62,114 bases of DNA from Candidatus Altimarinota bacterium (GCA_025210675.1 JAOARU010000027.1:1-62114), one strand, 5' to 3'. Numbered from the stretch's first letter, positions 31,501 through 38,943 are shown. Notes: generated by a model not told the origin, from the letters alone. Made by a program: numbers and translations.

Positions 31501-34061
31501 ATGATTACTGGTTTTTCGTTTTCATAAATAGTAATTTCGTCAAGATCTCCTGATACTGTTTCTAATTTGGCAGTAACTTTTGAAGGCTGGTTGACTATTT
31601 GCCTATTCATTCCTTGTCCTGCATATAATTCTTGAGAAAAGATACCAAATGTCTCATCTGGCTCAATTTTGTAGATTGAGTTTTCAAATTCAAATCTTCC
31701 TGGAGAGATGATGATTGTTTCTACGATTTCATTTGTTGAATTTCCAGCTGTATCTGCAACTTTTACTTTAAATTGGAAAAGCCCTTCTTCAAGGATATAA
31801 GCATCTGTTTTTAGTCTATACTCCCTTTCTCTGAGTGGTATGATACCGACACCTGTGATAGGCATTTCTTTCCATGTGTTGTTTTCGTATTTAAATAATT
31901 TGAAATATGTTTTTTCTGGATTTTGGTCGATACTACTGTCGTCGTTGATTTTAATGAAAATCGAAGAAATATTTTCAATTTTTGATTTATCTAATTCGCT
32001 ACCATCTTCTTCTGATATTGTAATTATTGGTTTTTTGTCATCAATAATAAAAGGTATAATAGTATCTGCTTCATTTTCATTTCCTGCATTATCTACAATA
32101 TGGATTCTGGCTTTATAATCACCTCCTGGCAATGTGTCAGGAACAGATAGGGTGATGTTCCATGTGCCATTTTTATTACTTACTATGCTCGCATTTGTTG
32201 TAGTAAATAGTACGTTATCGTCTTTGTCTAAAATGTCTATTTTTGTTAGATCATAGTTAAGCCTCCATCCTCCATACCATCCATTTGCAAATTCATAAGC
32301 AGCACTAAAAGGAGAGTCTTGAAGTATCGCATTAATAGTAAATGCTGTACCTGGAGCAAATGCCTGATTTTCTTCTAAATTGATTGATTTTAAGCTTGGT
32401 CTAATGAAATCCTGAACAGAGTATTTGTAGTTTTGTGATAAACCAGACCAGTCGTTTGGTGTGTCTTTGTATGCTGCCTGTATTCTAAATCTAGTGTATT
32501 TATCTTCCCAGAGTTGTAGCCCCTTTGTGTTTTCAATAGTCCATGCTGTATCACCTGCTTGAACTTCAACACGCCCAACTTCTGTCCATGGGTATTCTTT
32601 TATGATTCTTACAATTTGGATCTTATCGTTGTTTCTAGTAACCGTACCTGAAATAGCAGGAATAGTTCTGTCATCTGAGAGGTTCCATATTCTTGTATCT
32701 CTAGGAGATCTGATTGTATTGCTATTTAGAGGGCTTCTAATAATAGGAGAAGGAGGAGTTACGATTCTATATTGCTCAACAGAATCATCCATAGTTAATC
32801 TGTAGCTGTAGCCTGAACTTAGCAAACTGGTATCACGAAAAGTTATCGAAATCCTATTTGCTCCTTTTGCTAGCAATCCTGATTTGTTTAAGCCTAAGAC
32901 TATAAATTCATTTTTGGACTTATTATAGTAAGATACTTGGTTTAACATATAATGGCGATACCACAGGTATGCATAGTTGTTACCTGATGTGCCAAAATAA
33001 TCTTTTGCAAAATAAATCTCATTGATATACTGATTTCCGATGCCTTTTTGTGCTTTGAAAAGCATTTTTGTTGGGTTTGTATAAACCTTGTTATTATAAC
33101 TGTCTGAATATTTATATGGCATATATCCTGGATATGTACCGTCTGCTTTACATTGAGAATCAGTGGCACAATTTGGATTGTTTGGATCATAAAAACCAAT
33201 CAGTCTAATATTACAATCTTCTGCTAGATTGTCAGTGGTACAAATCTTAGGGCGAACATAGTCTATTGTAAATGTAGTAGATGCAGATGCCATATTTCCG
33301 GCATTGTCATAAGCATAAAATGATATTGTATAGTTGTGTTCATTTGTAAAAGTTTCTGATCCCAAGCCGTTTTCTGGGATTAGTGATATCTTGCCTTTTG
33401 TAATTTTTAGTTTGTCTCCAGCTTTATTTAGTGATACACCAGCTGTATTGTCAAAGATGTCAAATGAAAAATAAGCTGGATCATAGTTAATTCCCGAGTT
33501 CGAATCTGAGATATCGGCATATAGATCTCTCATGGTTTGCTCATATGGCCTATCCCAAACCCACAAACTTCTGTGGTGAGGAGATATTTTTGGAGGCGTT
33601 GTATCTATATTGATAGTGATTGGTGAGTATTCCTTGATGATTGTACCTTGATCATTAACAAGCTGCGTTTTGATGTCATGTTGTCCCTCAGACAAGCTGA
33701 TGTCTATTTTTTTACCATTGTAGACATTTTCAGCGAAGTTGATTGTATCTGCGTAAGTTAGATATTCTGAAGTCTCAGCTATAACCAACTCTCCGTCTAA
33801 AACTTGTATTTTTGAATCGACTTCACCAATTGCATAAAGTGTCACTATGTTTTCGGGGTTGGTGTTTATTACAGATCCCGCAAAAGCCTTTTTGACTACT
33901 TGTGAATTAGTGCGGTTTTTGTATTCTACACCGACAAATCCATACTCAGCAGCCTTTGCTTCATGTCCAAAGTCGGCATGTAGGCAAAAAACCGCTGTGA
34001 TCGCGGAGAAGACAAAGCTCGACACAATTTTTTTGAGGTTTGACATCTTTTTGTTTTTCAT
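22599..34061 (-). CDS. Giant secreted multidomain LamG/Ig-like protein
   Basis: This 3820-residue protein covers 18% of the window. A signal peptide (about 1-37, ending EAKA-AEYG) leads into Ig-like/bacterial adhesin-type repeats (about 40-950, several with IDTTPP or DNAGN motifs). Five LamG/concanavalin-like domains follow at about 955-1160, 1165-1367, 1369-1584, 1591-1774 and 1775-2170, each with WHH or EVKIYNRAL-type motifs. The fifth is interrupted by a Rossmann-like insert (about 1858-2045). GWI-type repeats (AWSxxxGWI) occur at about 2295-2415 and 2862-2990, with Fn3/Ig-like repeats between. The C-terminal part resembles repeated-motif ends seen in other CPR surface proteins. No sorting signal, SLH domain or C-terminal helix is visible, so anchoring is unclear. 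The likely role is adhesion or glycan binding. Confidence 0.88.
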   Translation of the reverse strand: MKNKKMSNLKKIVSSFVFSAITAVFCLHADFGHEAKAAEYGFVGVEYKNRTNSQVVKKAFAGSVINTNPENIVTLYAIGEVDSKIQVLDGELVIAETSEYLTYADTINFAENVYNGKKIDISLSEGQHDIKTQLVNDQGTIIKEYSPITINIDTTPPKISPHHRSLWVWDRPYEQTMRDLYADISDSNSGINYDPAYFSFDIFDNTAGVSLNKAGDKLKITKGKISLIPENGLGSETFTNEHNYTISFYAYDNAGNMASASTTFTIDYVRPKICTTDNLAEDCNIRLIGFYDPNNPNCATDSQCKADGTYPGYMPYKYSDSYNNKVYTNPTKMLFKAQKGIGNQYINEIYFAKDYFGTSGNNYAYLWYRHYMLNQVSYYNKSKNEFIVLGLNKSGLLAKGANRISITFRDTSLLSSGYSYRLTMDDSVEQYRIVTPPSPIIRSPLNSNTIRSPRDTRIWNLSDDRTIPAISGTVTRNNDKIQIVRIIKEYPWTEVGRVEVQAGDTAWTIENTKGLQLWEDKYTRFRIQAAYKDTPNDWSGLSQNYKYSVQDFIRPSLKSINLEENQAFAPGTAFTINAILQDSPFSAAYEFANGWYGGWRLNYDLTKIDILDKDDNVLFTTTNASIVSNKNGTWNITLSVPDTLPGGDYKARIHIVDNAGNENEADTIIPFIIDDKKPIITISEEDGSELDKSKIENISSIFIKINDDSSIDQNPEKTYFKLFKYENNTWKEMPITGVGIIPLREREYRLKTDAYILEEGLFQFKVKVADTAGNSTNEIVETIIISPGRFEFENSIYKIEPDETFGIFSQELYAGQGMNRQIVNQPSKVTAKLETVSGDLDEITIYENEKPVIIRNNQPKTKIYSAYPFDTENSILKLRIKTPEHKKGVAKINIGIEFGSGVLGTITIDTTENKFSIDEIDNQALKVHVEQGSQLAKAGEPAIYDVSIKYNATPKGLIAHYTFDEDLSDLTSNENDIDDIKGNAELVKSIKGSALKINASTNDKYTRRDLKGMTSKSVTMEGWFKATDQGRSYSRILEIGSITNQSTAITIDSKDMPDLNKGIRYWTTINNMRIGGHVKSSYDYHDNKWHHVALTYDNELAKLSFYVDGVLAEEKYAKGEMDSDPILSIGNNEQSKNGYPMDGLVDEVKIYNRALNNTDILTSYQEVKEGLILHLPLNGTLKNLGNTKENGVGLNEFKFSDDSQMGKVADFDGEKNAVKVSALRSLQPESMSVSLWVNPKNDGTRHSLLSKWNPGSTATGYTLEINNDATVKWGYSNGGPYYGTRKITWDKWHHLVGTYNHETREQCIYIDGVRSECRTAPSELSYKGNPDLYLSGSWDRFKGQMSDVKIYNRAVSDEEVAKEYRNKTNGTYLHYTFDESLEEKTGNGSALTPGAVLRYEYGIKNKAINQSESSTLYTSVPAGTISKEFSTETWVRFDSSKILDNYNNSILQFSNNLDYWSNSGFWVFTGSGKIAITQHNGTKKYDSRFIPGTKTPSQEFLRQKSLETGKWHHIITTFDGTHLKLYQDGEIIGSYYVPGYISNNKYNRLTIGTTNRGSFPHAGLIDELKIYKKVLTEEEIKEKYVEGSKEEAPIYQSMSEHKEALNGVTYVNGVEGEAILYTEGETYFKTDIKDQIDFDGEYTISFWAQPAYSRGEKQTLFNKGKYGVFLSDQKPSIQTPHGSATQLKTATNAINPQEWHHFALRGTDKNTILYVDGQIVVSTDSLNMGNTENIFLGRENSTGSPYYGKIDEFKIFDHALSSIKISQIYRQQEPKIKKQLANWTLDDAIDASGQENNLTKTGQVNFTEKHNKPLAYFNGDGELTTTTEYSLEDKTANQKLSTKGEYTVNTWFMKDKAIGTGTNADIKVLVVDVDSSGKRLTNHFISEGYNVKTDYSINTIEEVKAYDPDIVLFDNYWGIIRKSDLANNLYDAGYTVISQGNDTINTITPIVEVANARKSGLQNIKGLETHPLNPGKYALESLADSSRRFITKVKRGATVLGVNSDDGSPEIIYLEEPGKGRWLHIQPMLKGVGFSDYLRNLSNYLLREDIISKGKEFTISIKGQKLYVYANGVLTYSQGIKDESWYNVAISTKKETDLITASTYINGKLVSKSTINKPFREANNEEVIIGKGFKGFIDNTQLFNYALNTKEILDEYSKELDLGVTVAFMDKDGQWFSKTQDGIITIKKGEEKNTKVHIISPKDANGVYPFNVNIRSFNTEAEGNARSDFIVYQDIIPEGLSQQAYEKDIVRGAITYDTTPELFFNAIGEKGEKAFGYGSGDFSGTIDANHEDERISVKLYGSGLTGHLWSENAGWIVLDSDGQPGSTNSNTNNFGVNRDGEHLTGKAWSHSAGWVYLSCLDLPTVPAGCAPKSMQCRTRTTVQENNFGTCINYDGLMHGFVWSEVLGWISMENIQINQTMKEITIADSEEKLLNGSYVEKIEITGHSYITKPLIKGKTYYWRVRLKEEDTYLSYSEIMTFTIPDTPTIHLQSPANDHDGHSVIADDKPSFKFDYLDTLGSTVEANIMVEKWNDTSSAWETYQESKNYLSVSKPESNDAVINLGQSFEPGKYKWKVVARDASDAANPTSETSWNIFHLDTARPTITCLSPTGTITSRIPKLEFNIKDPENKKVKWRVLIDQNSAIETPEIISSYSALQDTGATGLNAEYQVMANKSLPGGTIYYAVEAINEVGSRGRQVCSFSINGNTAPVITSVELTANGIGLENGDHTTNVAPSIKATFTDESQSNTSTCKAEIALDSGFTNVVWNQTLENVSPSQACEFNVSPLHRLNQAYYWRVTVSDSEGLSSSAHAPAWTFILDSTSPDTYGNIGIPEITDDIVGEKTNHKYAINIASENTGNNTLGWFDMNPKTGGVMVLNDKLLGYAWNDVLGWIRFNCQESDMIGIDDSNICSSNNFGLKNDGSGNLSGSAYIEKLETYLHFDGSACSSKNECPSSSGTGIGVYISQDGKFSGYAWSKEIGWIDFGGSDTEDSDPNSQNYFYPITSWASDAHDPVLLLTDDYRLFTASSSKEFPLATDNQAGDRGFYCPGGLLDTSRMDLRLIDINNPSNDLTDKHMFQCSDDKGNNHYGQVRIVLNGSAGSLSEKAGGYKLTGSIEDYAGNSVDTNNTIFQVIADKPDLSITGTFKIDEPVSKFANGSNKYTISLNARDQYENPIKKEIALGGAHQGEVIKNVNAQINIENTVDFDQTNPMIEWDSGDAVSYTALNKTRIGQKDAIIINDEAFSVFDITSYAPTNTTNKVNIEDVKIEISSDLYTNIGKCATESECSISSNTDINFLPMITTGLVDENGDPVDMNNVQFTESRESTIRVKVKNQDPAIQIDNATFHAKMEAYSLEDNAVIIPEVIFNDMRLTTDEGANISDTFCHFQEDGEILPPEGADLNCTIYSGLSELEESSEIYRGANSISSRGIMSRKLFTEPNAPSWGENTYNIAFTPTKMDEVIAQDVGVKYEDYIGYHIEGAPETVKFKMNTFTGGTSFIYKEISVEGVISGEKSDKDAIFNPDETMLVDEEAFLSFEEMFGIIYQNVQAAIRGKYTPSKHIVNSTVNISSWTSLVNPSGSAEVLQDGQIIWYHGENFTLNINGDLKIPQDKPYTLIVDGGNIILKGNIIDDSTSLGEMSGKGMLGIIILKNNKETNTNNYKKSGHLLIDPSVTNIKASIVAEHSIFSATGENVYDGFNIAETDLLKQLYLKGTIMSRNTLGGEQSCDKTAGCQIPDYKHLWFSTGHSSFGSDATTENRNIASRFDLSHLRQYIGGNDNKALNVPRKFARSSVIIEYNEDIKKESKTPPLFRIDQEIKINLGG

Positions 34062-34234
34062 TTTTTTATATTAATTTATTATTTTAATGGGTTTATATTA
34101 AGAGCAAAATTGACAATTTCGCTTTTAATTATTGTGCTTTTTTGTTTTTATATAGGACTAAAAGTCATTTTTTAGAAAAAATACCATTTTTCTATTTATA
34201 ACTTTAACATATTTTTTAATAAAAGCAAATTATT

Positions 34235-35326
34235 TTACTTATTAAACAATTTGTTGCATTTGTCTATAAGTTTTGGATCTGTGATCATTTTACAATGAGA
34301 AGATTTTTTTTCTTTTTCAGCTCTAAGTAGCCAGAAAAGATTAATCTTTGGTTCTTCTTGTAGGCAGGCAGATTTTAATTCTGATTTTTCAATTTTTTCA
34401 CAATAAGAGATATCTTTGTATGTACGCATTGCCTGATAATTGGCTTTGTCTATACACTTTTGTCTCAATTCTTTGTCAAGTATGACTGCACAGTTTTTGG
34501 CATCACCTTTTTCGGCAGCTTCTTTTGCCCAATTTGTTTGCTGTTTTTGTCTGATGTTCTTTTTGCAAAGTTCTTGATCTGAGTTGTTTGTGATTTGTGT
34601 ACATAGGGCTATGTCTGTTTTTTCTTCGGCTTGTTTTAAAAGCAGTTTGTCTTCACATTTTTTCTTAATATTGGCATCTTTGATTTCATCACAAGCTCCT
34701 TCGTTAAATAGTTTGTCCCTCATTTTAAAGCGAACAACACATTCACTTTTTATATTTTCATTTTTAATTTTCTCGCAGTCATCTAAGCCCTCTGCAGCAA
34801 CGGCAAAATGCTTATCTGAAATATCAGTACATTGTTTTTTTAGTGAGTCATTTTTAATTTGATCACAGTTTGAATATTGCTTTTTTACAAGTGCTTCTTG
34901 AAGCAAGATTTGATCAATACAATATTCTTTTGTGCTCTTGTCTGTGATTTTTTCACATATTTTTTTATCACTCAGCTCGAGAGCTTTTGTTAAGCTAATG
35001 CCATCAAAACATTTGCCCCGCAGGTTTTTTGAACTGATGTCATGACATAGGCTTTCGTCTTTTTTGTTGAGAGCCTCCTTGAGTTGTTTTGCGTCAATTT
35101 CATCAATTTTTTCTTCTGGCTCTTCTTCTGCAACAGGCAAAGAAGCCTCTTCTTCTTGTTCAGGGGTAATTTCTGGCTGATTTTTTTCAGCTTCAGATTG
35201 AGGAATGCCGATTTCAATATCAGGTTTTTCAGTATTTTGATTTTTGAAATGAATGCTTACTCCGCCTATTGCAAGGCTTAGAATAAACAAGAAACCTATT
35301 CCTGCGAGAAATTTTTTTTGGTTCAT
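34235..35326 (-). CDS. Membrane-anchored protein with nine C-x11-C repeats
   Basis: The 363-residue protein has one N-terminal transmembrane segment (about 8-24), an acidic Glu/Pro-rich stretch (about 40-80) and then nine repeats, each with two Cys exactly 12 positions apart: 94/106, 124/136, 154/166, 184/196, 212/224, 242/254, 279/291, 309/321 and 345/357. The consensus is C-x2-I-x5-[LI]-[KR]-x2-C. All 18 Cys of the protein belong to these pairs. The repeat part should lie outside the membrane, where the pairs may form disulfides in a helical solenoid. The gene lies upstream of and co-directional with the giant LamG gene (173-base gap). Function unknown. Confidence 0.82.
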   Translation of the reverse strand: MNQKKFLAGIGFLFILSLAIGGVSIHFKNQNTEKPDIEIGIPQSEAEKNQPEITPEQEEEASLPVAEEEPEEKIDEIDAKQLKEALNKKDESLCHDISSKNLRGKCFDGISLTKALELSDKKICEKITDKSTKEYCIDQILLQEALVKKQYSNCDQIKNDSLKKQCTDISDKHFAVAAEGLDDCEKIKNENIKSECVVRFKMRDKLFNEGACDEIKDANIKKKCEDKLLLKQAEEKTDIALCTQITNNSDQELCKKNIRQKQQTNWAKEAAEKGDAKNCAVILDKELRQKCIDKANYQAMRTYKDISYCEKIEKSELKSACLQEEPKINLFWLLRAEKEKKSSHCKMITDPKLIDKCNKLFNK

Positions 35327-35368
35327 TTTTTATTTTTATATTTTTATACTCGTTTAATTATCTCATGT

Positions 35369-35397
35369 TTGACAAAATAATTCAAGTATTTTATGTA
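35369..35397 (+). promoter_or_regulatory. Possible promoter for purH
   Basis: TTGACA (35369-35374), 17 bp, TATGTA (35392-35397). The -10 matches only in part. It would give a leader of about 90 bases before ATG 35493. Confidence 0.35.
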
Positions 35398-35492
35398 CAA
35401 AATAAACTATTAACTATGAAAATATAAAATCCTCTTCATTATTTTAAAAAAAGCATATAAAATTTCTGACGTGTTTTTATTTTTTTAAAAAA

Positions 35493-36983
35493 ATGATCAA
35501 AGAAATCAAAAGAGCTTTAATTTCTGCATTTGACAAGACTGGTGTTGCTGATTTTGCAAAGTTTCTTGAGTCAAAAGGAGTAGAAATAGTCTCAACAGGA
35601 GGCACAGCCCGCTTATTAAAAGAAAATGGCATAAAGGTTAGAGAGATCGACGATCTTACAGGTTTTCCAGAGATGCTTGATGGGAGGGTTAAGACGCTTC
35701 ACCCAAAAGTGCATGGAGGGCTGCTTTATATTCGTGGTAATGCTGAGCACGAAGCTACTGCAAAAAAGCACAACATAGAGCCTATTGATTTGGTTTTAAT
35801 AGATCTTTATCCATTTGAAAAAGTGGCTGAAGACGAAAAGGTAGAAATGATTGACATTGGAGGTCCTTCAATGATTCGTAGTGCATCAAAGAATTTTGAA
35901 TCGGTAACAGTAATTACAGACAAGACTGATATGGCTAAAATCCAGCAAGAAATAGAGAAAAATGGTGGAACTACACTTGATACACGTAGAATATTGGCAG
36001 GTAAGGCGTTTTGGAGAACGTGTCAATTTGATGCTGAAGTTGCAACATTTTTTAATCCTGATTTAAAAGTAATGTTTGCAGAAAAAGTGCAAGATTTAAG
36101 ATATGGTGAAAATCCTCATCAGCAAGCTTCTTTTTATAAAAATGCCAAAAAAAACATTTACCCATCTATTGTAAATGCAAAAAAACTACACGGAAAAGAG
36201 CTTTCATTTAACAATATCCTAGATGCCAACTCTGCGCTAGAAATTGCGATTGAGTTCAATGATCCGTTTTGTGCGATTTTAAAGCACACAAATCCATGTG
36301 GAGCAGCAGAATCAAGCAATATCCTAGATGCCTTTAAAAATGCACATGCAGGTGATCCTTTGTCTGCTTTTGGTGGCATTGTTGTGATTAATAGATCATG
36401 CACCAAAGAATTGGCAGATGTGATTAGTGGAGCTGGATTTTTTGAGATTATCATTGCCCCATCTTTTGATGCTGAGGCTCTTGAGATTTTAACTCAAAAG
36501 AAAAATCTCCGTCTTCTTGAGGTTGGTGAATTTAAAAACATTGAAAACGAAGACAACATTAGAAGCGTACTTGGTGGATTTTTAGTTCAAGATAGAGATA
36601 GCAAAGTGCTTGTGGATCAAGATTTAAAAGGAGAAGGCAATTATAGTGAGATGCTTTTTGCTTGGAAATTGGTCAAACACACTAAGTCAAATGCAATTGT
36701 CATCACAAAAGACAAGATGCTAGTAGGTGCAGGTGCAGGTCAAATGTCCAGAGTTAAATCAATGGAGATAGCTCTCGAAAAAGCAGGAGAAAAGGCTCAG
36801 GGTGCGATTTGTGCATCTGACGCATTTTTCCCTTTCGCAGACTCCATTGAAGTAGCTCACAAATACGGCATAAAGACAATAGTGCAACCTGGAGGCAGTA
36901 TGAGAGATGAAGAAGTATTTGCTAAGGCTGATGAGCTAGGGATCAATATGGTCTTAACAGGCACAAGAAGCTTTAAGCATTAA
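35493..36983 (+). CDS. purH: Bifunctional AICAR transformylase / IMP cyclohydrolase
   Basis: PurH catalyses the last two steps of de novo IMP synthesis. The N-terminal MGS-like IMP cyclohydrolase domain (about 1-150) has STGGTARLL, GFPEMLDGRVKTLHPKVHGG and DLYPFEKVA. The C-terminal transformylase has DLRYGENPHQQA, KHTNPCGAA and a final FADSIEVAHKYGIKTIVQPGGS segment. The 496-residue length is slightly short for the family but complete. No other pur genes are in the window except guaB. The gene ends 4 bases inside the convergent permease gene. Confidence 0.96.
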   Translation: MIKEIKRALISAFDKTGVADFAKFLESKGVEIVSTGGTARLLKENGIKVREIDDLTGFPEMLDGRVKTLHPKVHGGLLYIRGNAEHEATAKKHNIEPIDLVLIDLYPFEKVAEDEKVEMIDIGGPSMIRSASKNFESVTVITDKTDMAKIQQEIEKNGGTTLDTRRILAGKAFWRTCQFDAEVATFFNPDLKVMFAEKVQDLRYGENPHQQASFYKNAKKNIYPSIVNAKKLHGKELSFNNILDANSALEIAIEFNDPFCAILKHTNPCGAAESSNILDAFKNAHAGDPLSAFGGIVVINRSCTKELADVISGAGFFEIIIAPSFDAEALEILTQKKNLRLLEVGEFKNIENEDNIRSVLGGFLVQDRDSKVLVDQDLKGEGNYSEMLFAWKLVKHTKSNAIVITKDKMLVGAGAGQMSRVKSMEIALEKAGEKAQGAICASDAFFPFADSIEVAHKYGIKTIVQPGGSMRDEEVFAKADELGINMVLTGTRSFKH

Positions 36984-38260
36984 TCCATTAATGATCTTAA
37001 AATAGGCATTTTTGAGGCCTTTCTGGCAGGCAAAAAGCTCGCCACAAAACTCAAAATCAAAACCATTAATATAATCAAAAGGCCAGAGCTAGCCTCAAAA
37101 GGAAAGAGACTCTCTGGTTTTATTGATATATCGGGAATTTTTGAAAGAATTTTTATATCTATTACCCTAGAAATCAAAAAACCAGCAACAACCCCCGTAA
37201 TAGATCCAATTAATCCTATAAATAAGCCCTGTATTGCAAATATGCTAAAAATAGCACGCCTACTTGCTCCGATTGATGACAATATGCCGATTGTTCTTTT
37301 TTGTTCTAAGATGCTGACTGAAATCAATGAAAATAAGGAAATCAAAGCAACTAAAAGTATAAGAAAGGCAGAAAGCAAAAACACTACTTTTAATATTATT
37401 ATAAGGGACAAAATCTCATTTCCTAAGTCTTGAAATGTCTTAGCCTTAAAGCCCATTTGCTTGATTTTTTCTTGAAGTATTATGACATCTTCTGGGCTTT
37501 TTGCTTCTATATAAAGCTTTGAGTAGAATGAAGATGTTTTTTCTCCAAATTCCTCCATGACCTTATTAGCAGATTCAATAGGAATTGCAATTCCGAGCAT
37601 TGGAACTTTTGCTGAAACTGACTTTATTTGTGCACTTTTATAAATTGGTTCGTCTTTAAGGTTAAAAATACTTGATTTGCCAAAAACAATTTGAAATCTC
37701 CTATTCAAAAGCTCATTATTGTCAAGATGAGGTATTGCTTCTACGCTTTCTGCAAGTGAGCTATTAAATGCGTCAATTAAACGAGGAGATATTGCAACAG
37801 GAACCATTTTTTCGCCATCTAAATCAAATTCTTTAAATTCATAGTCAATATCATCTCCGAGAAATTCTGAATCTATTGCAAAAATTGGTGAATCAGTTTC
37901 AAAATAAAGCCCAAACATCCAGACCCTAAGCGAAGAAGGAATAGAAAAATTTATCATGCGCCCTATTTTTTCAACTTCAGGTATTTTTTTTATGATATTG
38001 TAGGATTCTTCGTCTAGTTTTTTGCCTTTGTTAAACTCAAAAAAAGACACAGAAAAATAGTCATTATAGACAATTACACTGTTTGGATTAGCAGTCTCAA
38101 GAATTGGTGCAATTAGAGCATTTTTAATGCCATTAGAGAAGCTCAAAAAAACACTGAGTGTCATTGTGCCGATAAAAACACTAAAAACCACAAGAAAACT
38201 TCTAATTTTTTTACTTAAAATAAGCCTAAAAGAGAATTTTGATACTTCTTTAAAATTCAT
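36980..38260 (-). CDS. MacB/FtsX-type ABC transporter permease
   Basis: The 426-residue product has the MacB/LolC architecture: an N-terminal helix (about 15-40, SKKIRSFLVVFSVFIGTMTL), a large extracytoplasmic domain (about 45-265) and three C-terminal helices (about 285-310, 340-370, 390-415) with the family segment EQKRTIGILSSIGASRRAIF. Such permeases work with an ATPase in lipoprotein release, efflux or cell-division signalling. No ATPase gene is beside it, so its partner must lie elsewhere. The gene overlaps purH by 4 bases. Confidence 0.88.
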   Translation of the reverse strand: MNFKEVSKFSFRLILSKKIRSFLVVFSVFIGTMTLSVFLSFSNGIKNALIAPILETANPNSVIVYNDYFSVSFFEFNKGKKLDEESYNIIKKIPEVEKIGRMINFSIPSSLRVWMFGLYFETDSPIFAIDSEFLGDDIDYEFKEFDLDGEKMVPVAISPRLIDAFNSSLAESVEAIPHLDNNELLNRRFQIVFGKSSIFNLKDEPIYKSAQIKSVSAKVPMLGIAIPIESANKVMEEFGEKTSSFYSKLYIEAKSPEDVIILQEKIKQMGFKAKTFQDLGNEILSLIIILKVVFLLSAFLILLVALISLFSLISVSILEQKRTIGILSSIGASRRAIFSIFAIQGLFIGLIGSITGVVAGFLISRVIDIKILSKIPDISIKPESLFPFEASSGLLIILMVLILSFVASFLPARKASKMPILRSLMD

Positions 38261-38325
38261 ACACTCTAATTATAAAGAAAAAACATTTGCAAAACAAAAA
38301 AAAATTGGCATTATATTAAGAGCGT

Positions 38326-38403
38326 GGCGACTGTAGCTCAGTTGGTTAGAGCGTCGGATTGTGGCTCCGAAGGTCGTGGGTGCGAACCCCATCAGTCGCC
38401 CCA
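38326..38403 (+). tRNA. tRNA-His (GTG)
   Basis: A complete cloverleaf: acceptor GCGACTG paired with CAGTCGC, with the extra G at -1 (38326) opposite C73, which is diagnostic of tRNA-His. The D stem and D loop (GCTCAGTTGGTTAGAGC), the anticodon GTG (38361-38363) and a normal T arm follow. CCA is encoded (38401-38403). Confidence 0.95.
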
Positions 38404-38679
38404 TATATTAATGATAAGCTTCGCTATGCTGCGTCGTTTTTTCTGTTGCTCGCTCACTACCCTAAAAGGTAGCTCGCTTGCGCTACTCAAAAATCCCTCT
38501 TCGCTTGATTGCTTCGTCTCCGGTCACAATCCTCGCTGAGCGTTAACTTAGGGAAAAGTCTAGATTTTCTTAAAAACTAGGAATTAAAAATTCCAAGTTT
38601 TCTGCAAAAATCTTGCACCGCTCCATTCATTCGCTTCACTCATTCATTCCGCTTTGCACCGTCTTTTCTCGCTGAGAAC
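38404..38679 (-). repeat. Modular dispersed repeat, copy A (between two tRNA genes)
   Basis: On the minus strand, module 2 (38531-38677) and then module 1 (38495-38539) are each preceded by CTCAGCGAG, with the joint CCCTAAGTTAACG between them. Module 2 matches copy B with 5 differences over about 146 bp; module 1 shares 34 identical bases with copy B. Module 2 holds an AACTTGGAATT-TTT-AATTCCTAGTT hairpin and GAATGAATG repeats. The rest, 38404-38494, is low-complexity with CGCTTGCG-type short motifs. Copies A and B are inverted relative to each other and carry the modules in opposite order. No coding function is evident. Confidence 0.72.
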
Positions 38680-38756
38680 TGGTGGTCGTACCTGGACTTG
38701 AACCAGGGACCTCTACATTATCAGTGTAGCGCTCTAACCAGCTGAGCTATACGACC
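38680..38756 (-). tRNA. tRNA-Ile (GAT)
   Basis: On the minus strand the acceptor GGTCGTA (5' end at 38756) pairs with TACGACC. The D arm is AGCTCAGCTGGTTAGAGC, the anticodon loop contains GAT (ACTGATAAT) and the T arm is normal. The discriminator is A and CCA is encoded (38680-38682). The GAT anticodon reads isoleucine codons. Confidence 0.95.
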
Positions 38757-38826
38757 ATTTGCCCGAGTATTTTATTTGATTTTGCATATAAAAATCAAGT
38801 CTTTTTTTAAAAAAACGAAAAAAGTT

Positions 38827-38855
38827 TTGACAAAAACTAAATTAATAATTAAAAT
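38827..38855 (+). promoter_or_regulatory. Promoter for the MarR-family gene
   Basis: TTGACA (38827-38832), 17 bp, TAAAAT (38850-38855). It leaves a leader of about 130 bases before ATG 38992. Confidence 0.7.
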
Positions 38856-38859
38856 TTTT

Positions 38860-38943
38860 ATGCTTAATAAATTTATGAAAGGAAGTAAAGGGGGTTTTGT
38901 TCTATCAATCAAAACAAATAGCGTTCTAAAAATTAGGCATTAA
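38860..38943 (+). CDS. Possible short ORF in the MarR leader
   Basis: A 27-codon frame (ATG 38860, inner ATG 38875, stop TAA 38941-38943) lies between the marR promoter and the marR start. The peptide is basic, with KGSKGGF. It could be a leader peptide or chance. From the inner ATG the leader would be only about 12 bases. Low confidence. Confidence 0.25.
   Translation: MLNKFMKGSKGGFVLSIKTNSVLKIRH

Noticed and set aside
22599-34061. The giant gene as an assembly chimera or pseudogene
   Set aside because: It is one open frame without interruption, with a signal peptide at the start, coherent domain order and a terminator at the end.
38324-38539. A 71-residue plus-strand frame at the tRNA-His gene
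   Set aside because: It runs through the tRNA-His gene and the dispersed repeat; the peptide has no protein-like features.
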